From Lutraria lutraria (taxonomy: Eukaryota; Mollusca; Bivalvia; Venerida; Mactridae): 64,000 nucleotides of DNA. The notes beneath the pieces were generated by a model. The model ran no database searches. It saw nothing but the letters and a program-made list of their open reading frames with translations, and had not been told where the DNA came from. Within the stretch, counting starts at the first letter, position 1; each line of letters starts with the position of its first letter. Both the position numbers and the translations under genes were made by a program. Location of the stretch: assembly GCA_964023205.1 (NCBI GenBank), contig OZ026848.1, positions 2,842,501 through 2,906,500 of the forward strand, read 5' to 3'. This document shows positions 26,501-41,500 of the stretch, piece by piece.

Positions 26501-29500
26501 TGCTGTTTATTGTGAAATGTGTATCATTGCTGCTTTGTAAAGTCCTTTTCAGGACTAAATATGCAAATAAATATATTCTATTAAATAAATTTCTGTTCAA
26601 AGCCTTACTTGCTTGAAGGATCAAACATCAAAGAACTACTCACCTACCATCCAGTATGTTATACTACAAAATATCAGTGGTATTATAAAGAATGATGGTA
26701 ACTGAAAAACAAAACACAAACACATTTTACTGAATGAATAAACAAGCAAATAAATGACTGACTGAATGAATGAATGAATGAATGAATGACTGACTGAATG
26801 ACTGACTGAATGACTGAATAAATGACTGACTGAATGAATGACCAAATCACTGAATTTGTAAATGTATAAATACAAGAATGATTGAATGATCAATTGTGCA
26901 AATCAGTTCAAATAATCAATCACAATAAATTGACCAGTATTGAAGAATTGTAGATCTAAAACTAGCCAAGGTACAGCTGGTTGTTTTCTTTGAAATCCAT
27001 ATTAAAATGTGGAACACGGAACTGTGTCTGGGTAGCATATATTTCTACATTTTTGTACATTCCAAAATGAATACATTGTAATCACAAAACATAAACATCT
27101 ACAAGTATTTAAGGCATTAACTATGCATTAGCAACACTTAATTAAACTTTATTATAATCAAATAAAGTATCAATAAATAATAAATACTTATAAGTGCTAA
27201 TTATGAAAATTTATGTACTGCATGATGGCAAAAAATAAATTTGGTCTTGACATTTAAACACTTAAACGTAATTTTACATATAATATGCACAGCTTGGTCA
27301 AGTTATTACATGTATAATAAACTTTTAAATAAAACAAATTACATGTACCTCTGCAATACTTTTACATAAGAAGTATATATCCACACGATATAAACCTATA
27401 CCATATTCTCGTAGGAAGATTGGAGTCTCCAATGGAAATGACTGAAACATATGTTAAGTGATCTATGATTAAAAATTTCATGAAACAATACAGAAGTACT
27501 GGTAAAATTGTCATAAACTTATAAAAAAAGATAGAAATAGATTTTTTTGCTGATTGAGAAGTATAAATGTAATAGTGAAAAATACAAATTTCATCAATAA
27601 AATGATATTAAACCAAGTATAAAGATATGTTAGTGCTGTACTCAACCCATCAAGCAACTACAAATGACCAAGACTCATGTTGCAACTTTGTTATGCTCAT
27701 TTGTCAAGATCATTTCTTTTAAAGGATGTCAAAACATATATAAAAGACTTATTAATAAAAATTGTATCAATTAATATTACTTGTAGAAAATAAATACCCT
27801 TCTCATTATAAGTGTTCATAATATGATTACCGGTATTTGGACAAAAACTTGACATGTACAAATGTATACATGCAATGAGCATTCTTGTTGGACCCTATAT
27901 TGAAGTCACTATAAGTCTTACTATAGTATGCTTTGTTGAGTGAGTTATCTAAATCACTGACAGTCCCTGCTTTAGAGTGATAAGTTGATAAAAATATCCA
28001 TAAGAAGATAAGGGACTTACATTCAATACACCAAACACGTTAGAGAAGGTCATGTTGGTAAGCATAAGGAACAAGACACCATTAATGTTCTGTACACCAG
28101 GTTGATCAACATCCAGTTGTAGATATATCAGTCCAAGCATTAATGCTAAAACCTGTAAATAAAAAACATAAAATACCTTATAATGCATGTATACTCATAC
28201 CACTTGTATAGTCTATTCTCTTCAGTTATACAGTACTAGTGTTAACCGTGATCCATTCACAAGATGAAATTCCTATTTTTAAACCATAATATGTACCCGC
28301 CAAGAGGAGTACATGAACCCACAAGTGTGGTAGATAACATTTGTACATTAAAAAGAAAGAAGAACACAATCATTTCACTATATGGTCTATTTCCCTATAT
28401 AAACTAGAACCCCAAGGGCAACATGCTGATCGAGCCTGCTACTTTGTCAAGAAATGAAAAAGTTGTATTATAATTAAGTCCGGACAAGCTGTTTTAGACC
28501 AATTTTTGACATTTGACCTCAAAGTATGACCTTGACCTTTAAGCTAAAGAGCAACTTGCCATCTCATCATATTGAACGATCGTGTTATTCCTATTTTTTT
28601 TAAGATTCCCCATCTAACGACAGACTAATGATCCGAACATGCATATAATCTGGATGGACATACCGAGGGTTCAACGCAACAGTGTCGTAACTCATATTAA
28701 AATAAGAACAACTTACGACAGTTTTGCACTGAGCCCTCGATACATACACTGAACAAACTGCCAAATTATGCTGACTATTGTATAATTAAGCAGGTTGGGC
28801 AAAAAATATTTAAGAAAAAAAGACAATTACTAACATATACAATGTTTACTTATATCTGATTATCACTATAGTTACTTACGATTGTTTGGATCATTCGAAC
28901 ACGTAATACCATTGGCTCTCTGAACATAGTCAACCATGATCTAGCGAACACTGCTCTTAACTGCTGGTACCATGGAGCTTCATATCTGAAGAACAGATAC
29001 AATATTCATATATAAGGTTCTCAAATGAACTGGTGAAATGATTGTATTTTTTCTCCCCGGTTTACGGTCTGATTCAAATCTCTATCATGAATATGTGAGC
29101 TAGGGATGAATGAATAGTGATAACAAACCACAACTCTGGACATGTAGAAATTGAGTTCAATCTACAAGAACATTTATTCCTGGCTTAAGTTTTTTTTATC
29201 AAATTCTATCCAGCATCATGTAACATTTTATGCATATAATTATTTTCCAGACACTGATAGTTCAATAGGCTTGCCACGATTCTACCTGACGAATTAAGGT
29301 GTCTCTTTTATAATCCAAAATCAAATCATTATTAGACAAATTTCAGACTTTTATGTAATTTGTCTGAACAATTATTTTATCATGAAATTTCACATGAAAA
29401 TTACATATATTAAATTCACATATAATCACATGCTTTACCTAGATGTGCTGCTGAATGCCTCTTCAAACTGAAAACAAACAGAATTGATAAATTTTATACA

Positions 29501-32500
29501 TACACATGTATCTGATATAATATTGATTAAATCTATTGTATTGTTCATACTCCAAAATACATGTATTTAGATATTTAGAATTAATAACCATTAAATAAAG
29601 TACTGTTCTGTATCAGATGGTACAAGTTAATAACCACATAGTTCAATCGAGTTCAGTGCTGATTCTCCTAAGTATACATAGAAAGGGTCATGTTCACAAC
29701 CCATACCTTAACAATTTAACTCCATTCATTTGTTTTATAGTATTTATCAAGTATAAACACTTTGGTATACGATTCTACTGCGCATGCCTGTACTTTATTA
29801 AAGACCTATATCATAAAGAATATCTGAATTACAATTTACTAGTTTTATCTACAGCAAGTGTTAATAATTAGTAGCCTATAAAATCATGAAGAAACACGCA
29901 TGATCTAATTAATATATATATCTACAAGAAGTGTACAAATTTTAATTGTACATGAATTTTTACTTACTAGTAATTATATACAGTAAAATATGGAATAACT
30001 TACTATTACTCCAGTTCGCTTAGGATCTACTCCAATAACTCTGATATCTTCTTTTAATGCCTTTGACTGTTCAGTACCATCAAACTGATCACATACTGCC
30101 TGTAATAAAGAACCACTTATGTTTGTTTGTCGAGGTTTTTGCCCCTTTTCAACAGTCAGAGTCATATGAGGCAGACAGTTCACCTAACCATCTTTCCTGG
30201 GAAGAATTAGTTCTAGACTCCCATCCTCCATAAGCAACTGCCTACTTTCTCACATAAAGAGACATGGTCGGTAGCTGGGCTCGAATCAACGACCCTCTAT
30301 CACTGAGAGGTTAAAGTAATCTGAAGTCTGCGACCTTAACACAACACAACCACGGAGGCGGGTTTCGTGATCACTCAGTATGATAAGCAAGAAAATATTA
30401 TCTTGTCATTCACCATAGAGCAGTTAAGAGTCACTGTAGTTTATTTTAAGCAATATTGTAAACAAACCTAAAGGAGTGAGGATAATCTATAATTATCATA
30501 TAAAACATGTTACAGATGATTTAACATTAATGGTAAAATTTTTTTTGAAACATCATTTCCTGGCAGCCTCCAGGCAAATAATGATTTACTTATGATCTAT
30601 GATACCCGATTACTCTATCTGAAACAGTATCCATTTCAGTTGTTCGATGTAAGTAAATTAAATATATACATGTATACATGTATCATACCTCAATCTGTTG
30701 TTTGCATTGAGTTTCCTTGCCAGGTATCACAGCCATTGTCATAATGTAGAAATCTGCTGGATTGTAATTTGTAGGACAAGGATGTCCTGCTCTGTAATAT
30801 ATGTGTGATACTTTGATCAAACGTTTATTGGATCAAAAAATGTTCATACATATATAAGCCTATATAAATCAAGTGACCTACTGGATGGGGCCAATTTTTA
30901 CCCCAGGCCATAATTTGAACTAACTTGGTAGACAATGCTACATACCATACATATTAGCTCTAGGTCTTGTGGTTTCAGACAAGAAGATTTTTTAAATTTT
31001 CCTATATAAGCCTAAATAAATCAAGTGACCCCCGGGACAGAGCCAATTTTGACACTAGGGTAATAATATGAACAAACTTGGTAGAGGTCTACTAGACAAT
31101 GCTACACACAAAATATCTACTTCACTACGTATGACGGACGCTATGCGATCACGAAAGCTAAAAGTTGGTAAGCAATATTTTAAGTACACTTTCATATTGT
31201 TTACTATATGGTACTGTATTTGTTAGACACTCCTTGATATGAATTTTAGTCATTGACAAGTATTTAGCCTATATTTACGTTTTCATTAACATAAATAAAT
31301 TACATGTATGTACAAGTGAAATACATTAGGACGCCAAATGAATTCTTTCTTTACATGTGTTTCAACATTAACACATTCCGTACAAATACATTTATGTATA
31401 ATACAAGCATATTTGAAGAAACAAAGTTTGACTATATGTACACTAATGCAATTAAACACAATCATGTGTGTCCACTGAAGGAAATCATGATATTAAAATT
31501 ACGCACTGTTTATAAAACTCTAAAGCGCCATTACTGTCTCCCATGTAGGCCACCCTTCCTTCAGCCATAACCAACACACTGAAAAACAACAAAAAACATA
31601 ATGGTCATACTGGTGACTTTAATGTTGTTTAGTTGGTATTGACACAAATCATACCAAAATAGAGAAATAGTTGACTCCCAGCTGACCAAAATGCTGATTG
31701 TGACGGATAAAAAAAAAAGAACAGCTGTTTCTTCCTTTAATTAATGATTATAGAAGTGTTGGGATAAAAACATTACACTACAGCCGTATCCATGATACGT
31801 TTTTGTGAAGTCTTGTTTTCAATGTTGTAAAAGTTGCAATATAGATTTATTGTTATAATAAACAACCACTTAGTTAATTCCATAACGTAACAAGACAAAC
31901 GTATGGTTTGATCTATTTAACAAATATTACATGTTAAATATTCAGACAATATTGGCTTTTGTGTCTTATTGAATCAATATTTAAACAATGACCGTTTGGT
32001 AAATACTTTGTGTAGGATTACAACTTTCACAATTGTTTGTCAACTACAAATGTATTAAAAGCTTGATGAAGTTTTTGCAATCAGACAAATTTATATGAAT
32101 TTTTGTGTTATAAAGAAAAAAAAACAAGAGGGCCAAGATGGCCCTATAACGCTCACATGACAATCATTGCTTATACTCATTAAAACATTGTTTTGAACCT
32201 GTGTCATGAGGTCTGCTGATATCAAGGTTTTCCAGTGATTTGACCTGGTGACCCAGTGTCTGACCCCAGATGATCCATGTTCGAACTCGACCTACATATC
32301 ATTAAAACATACATTCTTACAAGGTTTGGTGAAGATCCAATCAAAACTGTGACATCTACAATGTTAACAAACTTTTCCTAAGATTTGACCTAGAGATCTA
32401 GTTTTTGACCCCAGATGACCCATGTTCGAACTTGTCTTACATATCATTAAGAAAACATTTTGACAAGGTTTGGTGAAGATCCAATCAAAACTGTGACATC

Positions 32501-35500
32501 TACAGTGTTAACATGGTTTTTCATAAGATTTGACCTAGTGACCTAGTTATTGACCCCAGATGAACCTTATTTGTATTTGACCTACTTATCATTAAAACAA
32601 ACAATTTGACAAGGTTTGGTGAAGATTCAATTATAACTGTGATATCTAGAGTGTTCACATGTTTTTTCATAAGATTTGACCTAGTTCATGAAGATCCAAT
32701 CAAGACAGTGACTTCTAGACTGTTCACAAAAATTTCCAGCAATTTGCCCTGGTGACCTAGTTTATGACCGCAGATGACCCATTATCGAACTTGACCTACA
32801 TACCGTTAAAATAAACATTCTGACAAAGTTTCATGAAGATCCAAAGAAAGTGATTTCTAGAGTGTTCACAAGGTAAAAGTTGACGCTGCATGACACCGGA
32901 CAAAGACTGATCACAAAGGCTCACCCTGAGCACAAAGTGCTCATGTGAGCTAAAAAATAAGGCGTATAAAATGTTTGTTTCTGATTATGTGACATACCCT
33001 AATTCCTCCCCTGGATCCCAGACTTTTTATAAGTACTGCATTCATTAGGAATGGAAAATCTGCTTTCTCATTTTTTACCTTTCAACACGCTTTCATGAGC
33101 AAAAAGAAATCCCGACCTACCTACCTTATTCTTAATTAGCATGTAATCAGAAACAAACATTTGACCTAAGAAGAAACTTTGAGGCCTAATACATGTACTT
33201 ACTTATTGAACAAAGCGAACACCTCGGATGATGGTTGATGAATCGTACACAGTACTGTCTTCCCTTTGTTTGTCATATCCTTTAACAGCTGTACAATATT
33301 TTCAGCCATAAAAGAATCTAAACCTGATGTAGGCTCATCACAGAATAACAATGGAGGGTTTGTCAATATCTGAAAATAAGGAATACTATAGTTTTGTACA
33401 GCAATTTAAAGCCCTGAAAACTGGACTTCCTGTGAACCAAAACTTTCTGAAAATTGGAAAAATTTCAAGTCCCATTATTTTCAGAAATTATCAAAAGTTC
33501 TCTGAAAACCAGAGTTCTCAGAAAACAGGCTATTGGCCCAGACCAGAAGGGATCCGGTTTTCAGGGGTTTAACTGAATTTGACTACTGATTCTAGAATAT
33601 ACAAATGTACTATGGTCAAATGCTGTCAGAAACCGATGTGTACATCCATGGCATTCATAACAAAGAACTGAAAGTACTCATGGAAACTGAACTTACATAG
33701 ACCTGCGACATATACAACATGGAATAAGAACAATAATTTTTGCATGACGCAGACGGATGTAGAAAAACGTCAAATTTCATACGCGCAAAGCGATTGATGG
33801 CTATGAAAAGCTTTCAGTTTCCAAAACTAACTTAATTTTTAACAAAAAGCGAAGCCGAATTCACTAATACTTTGTACGTAAGCCGACACGTGTAAACTTG
33901 ATAACGCATCTGTTTGATCTCAGTAACAGGAGTTTGTTGTAAAGAAATCAGCTAGTATATAATTACAACAATACAGAGACTATGAATTAGTTGTACATTT
34001 GAGCCAGCTTACAATTTAACAACATACAATCCTAATACTTTGTATCTAAGTATGAACCATTTTACTAAAATGATTTTAGCTTAACAAACCAGTAGCTAAC
34101 TTCAAATACAGATTAGAATCAATACCTCTGAAGCAAATGACAGACGTCTCATTTCACCACCGGATATCCCTTTGATCCTACCAGGGTCACCTATTATGTT
34201 GTTCTGACATTTCTGAAGACCTAATTCTTGTATGACTTCATTCACACGCTGAATACGTCTGTCCCTTGTTACTTCTCTCTCCATTCGCAGAAGAGCCTGT
34301 AAAGTGTACATGATTTCATACAAACATTAAACAGATCAATTATCAACTCATGTAAATGGTTCACAAGAATCACAACTGCGGGTATACCCTTACATGTATT
34401 GAGGGCTCAGCGCAACACTGTCGTAACTTGTTCTTATTTCAATATGAGTTACGACACTGTTGCGTTGAACCCTCGGTATATGCCAATACATGTCACTAAC
34501 ACATTGAAAGGAATTCATGAAAACAGGGTTTTTTTCTTGAACCATTCTTGTATAGTTCATGAATAGCTCATGAATAGTTCATGAATACCTGTAGATGTTT
34601 GGCAGTTTGACTCGTTCAGTGGAACTTTTCGAAGACACTTATATACAGGTACCACAAATGATTGCTTAGAGCAACTAAGCAACCCAGTCATTAATTACAA
34701 TGGGAAGCAAAAAGCACATGTAATGATCTTTAATTTATATGCTAACAATTAAACCACAGGACCCGGCAGGTTTCAAAATAGTCACGTGGTCTACTGTTAT
34801 AACAATTATGTAACATTGCCGACCAAAAATAGGGTGCATGATACTTACCCTGAATGTAAGGTGCTCCTTTACCGTCATTGTGGCTATAAATAGATCATCC
34901 TGTTGGACGTAAGCTGAAATGTTTCGGATACCCGATTTGACATTAATGCCGTTAATTTTGATGTCACCAGATGCTGATAAAGTCTCACTGTTTATTCGTG
35001 ACGTTAAGGTGTTTAACAAAGTCGTCTTACCAGATCCACTGAAATGGGGAAAGCACTTAATGTGATTGAAAGACTTCTAAACGTAATAAATCTAAATTAA
35101 TGACATAAAATACAATCAATTTTTAATTGTTTGAAATGTACAGAAGTTCAGTTAAAAAAGAATGATGAATATATGGATACTAACTCCGTACAGTATCAAG
35201 AAAACAAGCACATTTTTTTTCAATGGTTTATTAACAGCAATGAATTTTTAACAATTTTTCGAATTCCTTTTCACTAACATGATTTTCTTCTTATCACAAA
35301 GTTTAGGATTTTTAGCTGTTGTATATGTAAAACATGTATACATATGTATGAGTATTTATGTACAGTTTGTTTACGTACATCTAGACTTAATAGCATACAA
35401 CAGGGAAGTTAACAGATCAATATAAATTATATACATGTTTTCCAAAGGGTTTAAAGTTGCACGTCATTTAATTATTTTTCCAGTCTTGTTATTATATAAT

Positions 35501-38500
35501 GATAGAGGAAGACCCCAGACATCTTCCCCGTGAGATTTGTACTCACAGAGCTCTGTGAGAGGCTAGTGATCAACTGGTCATAGAGGCTCCCTGTACATTT
35601 ACAGTCAAATTCGTGAACAAAGGTCATCAGTGGGAAAGACATAATGTGGTCTTTACTAATAGGTGACAGTTATTCTGAGGTATTTTTGTTCTAAATAATC
35701 AATGAAGGGTTACAAAAAGAATATGGCCCTTATTCAAAAGAGGGCCTTTATTTGGAGGTGACCGCTAACACTGTATAACTGTATATGTACAGTGAAACAT
35801 GTGAGCAGCGGCGTACAAACTGAGGGCAACATAAATATAGCCTATCTGTACAACTGATCTTTCAAAGATATGTTTGGTCTATAATATCAATACTAGCTAG
35901 AGTACCTAAGAATGGATTTGTTCACCACAAATGGCCATTATTTAGTGGTGGATGTTAACTGAGGAATGAATGTATGAGTAGAATGTATGAGTAGAATGTA
36001 TGAGTGAAATGTATGAGTGAAATGTATGAGTAGAATGTATGAGTAGAATGTATGAGTAGAATGTATGAGTAGAATGCATGAGTAGAATGTATGAGTGAAA
36101 TGTATGAGTGAAATGTATGAGTGAAATGTATGAGTAGAATGTATGAGTAGAATGTATGAGTGAAATGTATGAGTAGAATGTATGAGTAGAATGTATGAGT
36201 AGAATGTATGAGTAGAATGTATGAGTAAAGGCATCAGGATTCAATTGGATTCGATTTGTGCACTTTGTGAGTTACAATGTTGTTTTATATCATTTTAACA
36301 TGTTTCCGTTTCCATCTGCTAGGTTAGTTACAATTGTTATATCACTCCATCGTCATTATCCATACCAACAAATTACACTATTGTGTCTCATTTGGTGGTT
36401 CAAAATTAGTCTCTATTGCTTCGTAAATGTCAATTTCGTGCTGGATGTATAAATCACTGAGGCTGACATTGTTAAGAGAAATAGTCTCGTGTAGGAACAA
36501 CAGATTTTAAAGTACAACCTTGTGTTTCATTATACACCTGGGAAATCACAGTTAAAATGAATATTGGCTTCTATCTGAATAAAATTCTCAGTTTGTGCAA
36601 TAATGTTAGCATCAGATCATTGTTCAACATCAAAATGGACCGCTATTTATACATGGACCTTTTGTGTTATGGAAATCGTAATTAATGTACTTAGATCAAA
36701 AGCTCCAGCGTAATTCTTTTTCCAGGAAATTAATCAACAACTAGTGTATTATGTTAGCATGTTGTCATGTACATGTAATTAAGGATGCTCAGGCACACAA
36801 GCTGAATATGTTGAATACAATAATCTGTATAATACCTTTATGAAGTTAGTACAATACCTAAGTCAATTAACTTTTATACATGTGCTAACCTACATTTGAC
36901 AATACTGTATTTTCCAGAAAATGAGCGAAGAAAAAGTTGATCATTACCTGGCTCCGATAATGGCAACCAGTGTCCCTGGTCTAACCATACCATACACTGA
37001 AAATGAACAAAAATCATTCACAAAATGTTCATTGTACATGTGTGTTTGTCTTGCTTCAACATATCCGATGTTTTGAAGAAATGAAAAATGACACAATTCA
37101 ATGCAGTCTTAAATGTTGCTAGGTGATTGTTTGCTATACAGGTACTGTATCGGTATCTTCTTCATACCATGACAACGTATTCTTGTTAATCTTAACTAAA
37201 CTGAGCAATTACTTGCTGTTTTTGTTTGTTTGTTTTGGGTTTTACGGCCCTTTTCAACAGTCAGAGTCATATGAGGTGGACAATACACCTAAGCATCGTT
37301 CCTGAGATGAACCAGTACTAGACTCCCATCCTACGTAAGCAACTGCCAACTTTCTCACTTAAAGAGACATGGTCCGTAGCTGGGCTCGAACCCACGACCC
37401 TTTATCAGTGAAAGGTTACAGTGATTTGAAGTCAGTGACCTCAACCACTCGACCAGGGAGGCGGGTAAATTTATTGCTTGTTGTAGATTCTTGAATATCA
37501 AATATATATGCACTGTATTATCATAATAAAGAACATGTTTCATCAATGTGCATTTACAGCTGTTTATTGTATCAGAATAAATTGATAAATATATTTACCA
37601 TCTCTGAGAACTTGTTTAGGGGTCACATTAGGATCAGGTCCTCTGCAACAGGCTCTGTTTGGAGGTTTAACGTAAACGTTTACATTCTCCCAGGAAATTG
37701 TTACTGTTTCCATGGAATCGATCATAGAATGGTGAGCCTCATTCCTGAAATTGAGAAGAAAAACTTGGATCACGTAATTACTATGGTATCAATGTATGTT
37801 TTTATTTGGATTTTCATAAAATGCATGTTCAGTAGACGCATTGTATCGTCCATTGTGCAGAAAACTTTTCTCGGTTTGGTAAAAAACAAGGGAATGCTTT
37901 CGATTTTAGTGTTTTATAATTCATCAAACAATGCTATAACATATATCTAGACTTTATTAAGTAATCAATACAAATGTACATCTAATATACTGCGTCTTTT
38001 GTGCTGGGTTAATATTGTGATTGTTCTCTAAAGTGGCTGATGTAAATTATTCCCTCATGGAATAATGAACATGTATAACAGTAATTGTATATACTTCAAA
38101 AAGGTTCAAGTATACATGTATATAATCCCCTATATTGGTTATATGTGGGTCTAGTGTTTTTGGACTATATGTTATAGAAAGTAAGTTGTCAGAAAGGTAC
38201 ATGATGTATTTTATAAACATGTTTGCAATCAGCCGTCTCATGGTGTCTGTTCATAATGTCATCATTACAACATTATAAGAACGTACTGCACATATAAACT
38301 GCGAAATAGTTCATCTAGTCACTTGATATATACAGACACAGTGATAGACATACGTCTAAGTTAACAACACTGAAAGTAATTTATAAAACGAAAAGCAACA
38401 AAGACACCAATTATCGAGACAATTTAAGCGAAAATATTCATCAGTATGAGCTTGTTATTCAGTAAAACAAACTGTGTAACAGTATGTACGTGTCCCCAGA

Positions 38501-41500
38501 TTCGTATTTAGTGAACTATCTACATAATTTAGTTTAAATAACAACTATATATGTATCTAGTAATAATAGCCAGTTTTGCCTTCAGCAAAATGCCTCCTCT
38601 GTGCTGTAAATTGGTTAAATTCATTTTCAGATAAATGGACACAAAGTGTATAAAATAGGTCTAGCTAGGATATGTCAGAAAATTGTTCTGCGTCGTCTGT
38701 TAAAAGCACGTAAAAAAGTGTTGTTGTTTTTTCAATCTTAATATTCATAATATCATCATATGACCAATACTACACACAGTTATTCATTATAACAAGAATT
38801 TAAATATAAAACGACATTTGAAATGATAAAAAAAGATCCCATAATTTGGTGTAGTAATCATTCCAAATAACAGTAAATACTGTTCAGATCAAAATAGTGT
38901 ATAAAAGAGTTCTCCACAACCATAGTGTACATGTTCTGAATGCACTAATAAAGTCTGCATCAGCGTAAATCTATTTAACATTAACCAGGAATGGATGAAT
39001 CTTAAAACAGATTTACACTGTTTACATTGCAGTTTTAAATATTGAAATCGGCTTGATCTAACTATTGCTGTTATTGGTGTATTGTTCATCATATCTTACT
39101 AGTAATTGGTGCAGAGTAAACAAAAAATTGAGTATGTTTCTGACCTAAATATATATTTAGGAGACTACTCTAGTACATGTAGTATCTATATTGACTTGAA
39201 CGTAATTTTATCTTTTATTCTATGTTTCCTCAATTATACTAGATAAGTCAATTATTCAATTAACTGTTGTTTTACAGACATACGAAATCATTGTTACAAA
39301 TAATTATTCATTGTATTCACAAAAACTTTTTTTCAGCAGATAAAAGTACAGTTCATTTTGAATAATTGAACGACTATTATTCTTGACATCCTTAAATAAT
39401 AACACATCTATTGAAAAGTACAAGTCCATTTAGCCTTGCGGCTCATGAGGTCAACAAAACATTACAATTATGTAAAGATCCATATGACAGCTCTAGTCAT
39501 TTCAGGGCCGTCCTAGAGAGTGGGGAGGGAAGATACTGCAGAATTGGGCATAATATGTCCCTTCTCTTATTTCAAATAGCCTTTCCAGGGTCCATCTTTA
39601 TTGTGCCCAATGTAAAGTACCGATACGTAAACATGCCTCACCTCTTTCATGTGATTTTCTTAACACAGTACCGGGCATATTAGTAGGGATGGGAACTCTG
39701 AAAAGCGTCCCTGCGTTATCGAAAGGCTGACTCAAGATTCAAACCCAGGACTTTTCGTTCAAGAGTCCAGCATGTTACCATATGCCACCAATCATCCCTT
39801 AATAATGTTTAGTGACTATACAGAGTTGACATCTATATAACAAATTATAACAAATAATTGATGAAACCAAATACATGTATAAGATAAAAAAGAACATCTT
39901 GTTGACCTTTGATATGGTCTTGTCCTTAAATTGTTTCAAGATATCGACTTAATTACATCATTCAATATTCATGTTTTACATGGAATAGATAATGAAAATT
40001 ACATATATAAACACATCTAGTAGTTTGTTTCAACAAATCTTATATATGTAAACATAGAACTGTACATGTAGGAGAATTTGATCAATCAATTTCAGGTTTA
40101 CAAGTTATACAAACAGTTGTGACATATTGTTGATCATAAAGACATAACAAGTCGATAAATGTTGCAAAAAAAGAAACTCAAATGACAGTAAAATGTCGCC
40201 ATCGTCATATTAATGAATATGTTCGAAACGAGGAGTGTATGACAAACTGAGTTTTGACTAAGTAAAATCAATACATCCACATAGATGTTTCACTGAATAC
40301 TATAAAAATTACAATAAAAATGATGAATGTATAATGTTCACATGGTAACATGCAATGAATAATGTTCACATGGTAACATATAATAAATAATGTTTGCTTG
40401 GTAACATAAACAAATTCAAAAATGCTCCCATGATAACATATATAATGAATAATGTTCACACAGTAACATATAATGAATAATGTTCACATGGTAACATATA
40501 ATGAATGATATTCATATAACATGGTAACATATAATGAATAATGTTCACTTTGTAACATATATAATGAATAATGTTCACATGGAAACATATAATGAATAAT
40601 GTTCACTTTGTAACATATATAATGAATAATGTTCACATGGTAACATACAATGAATAATGTTCACATAGTAACATATAATGAATAATGTTCACTTTGTAAC
40701 ATATATAATGAATAATGTTCACATGGTAACATACAATGAATAATGTTCACATAGTAACATATAATGAATAATGTTCACTTTGTAACATATATAATGAATA
40801 ATGTTCACATGGTAACATACAATGAATAATGTTCACATGGTAGCAAAAAATATATAATGAATAATGTTCACATGGTAACATAATTATAATGAATGATGTT
40901 CACATAGTAACATATATGATGAATAATGTTCACATATGTAGTTACATATAACGAATGTTCACGTGGTATAATGAATAATGTTCATATAGTAACATATATG
41001 ATGACTCATGGTCACATGGTAACATATATAATGAATAATGTTCACATGGTAACATATATGATTAATATTGTTCACATGATAACATATAATGAATAGTGTT
41101 CACATAGTAACATATATGATGAAAAATGTTCACATAGTAACATATATAATGGATGTTCACATGGTAACATATAATAAATAAAATTCATATAACATGGTAA
41201 CACATAATAATTAATGTTCACATGGTAACATATATCATGAATAATGTTCTCATGGTAACAAATAATAAAATAATTATCACATGGTAACATATATCATGAA
41301 TAATGTTCACATGGTAACATATATAATGAATAATGTTCACATAGTAACATATAATGAATAATGTTCACATGGTAACATATAATGGATAATATTCATATAA
41401 CATGGTAACATATAATGAATAATATTCATATAACATGGTAACATATAATGAATAATGTTCACATAGTAACATATATGACGAATAATGTTCACATGGTAAC

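Noticed and set aside
26636..26893. Minus-strand frame rich in Ser-His-Ser-Val
   Set aside because: It overlaps a GAAT/GACT microsatellite; only the small ABCG exon 14 (26644-26701) inside it is real.
35938..36244. Two overlapping ~100-residue minus-strand open frames
   Set aside because: They are translations of the 13-bp minisatellite; peptide repetition follows the DNA period and there is no start or splice context.
37222..37466. Functional tRNA gene
   Set aside because: A and B boxes are present but the body does not fold as a tRNA; the same sequence with a common tail occurs three times, so it is a SINE.
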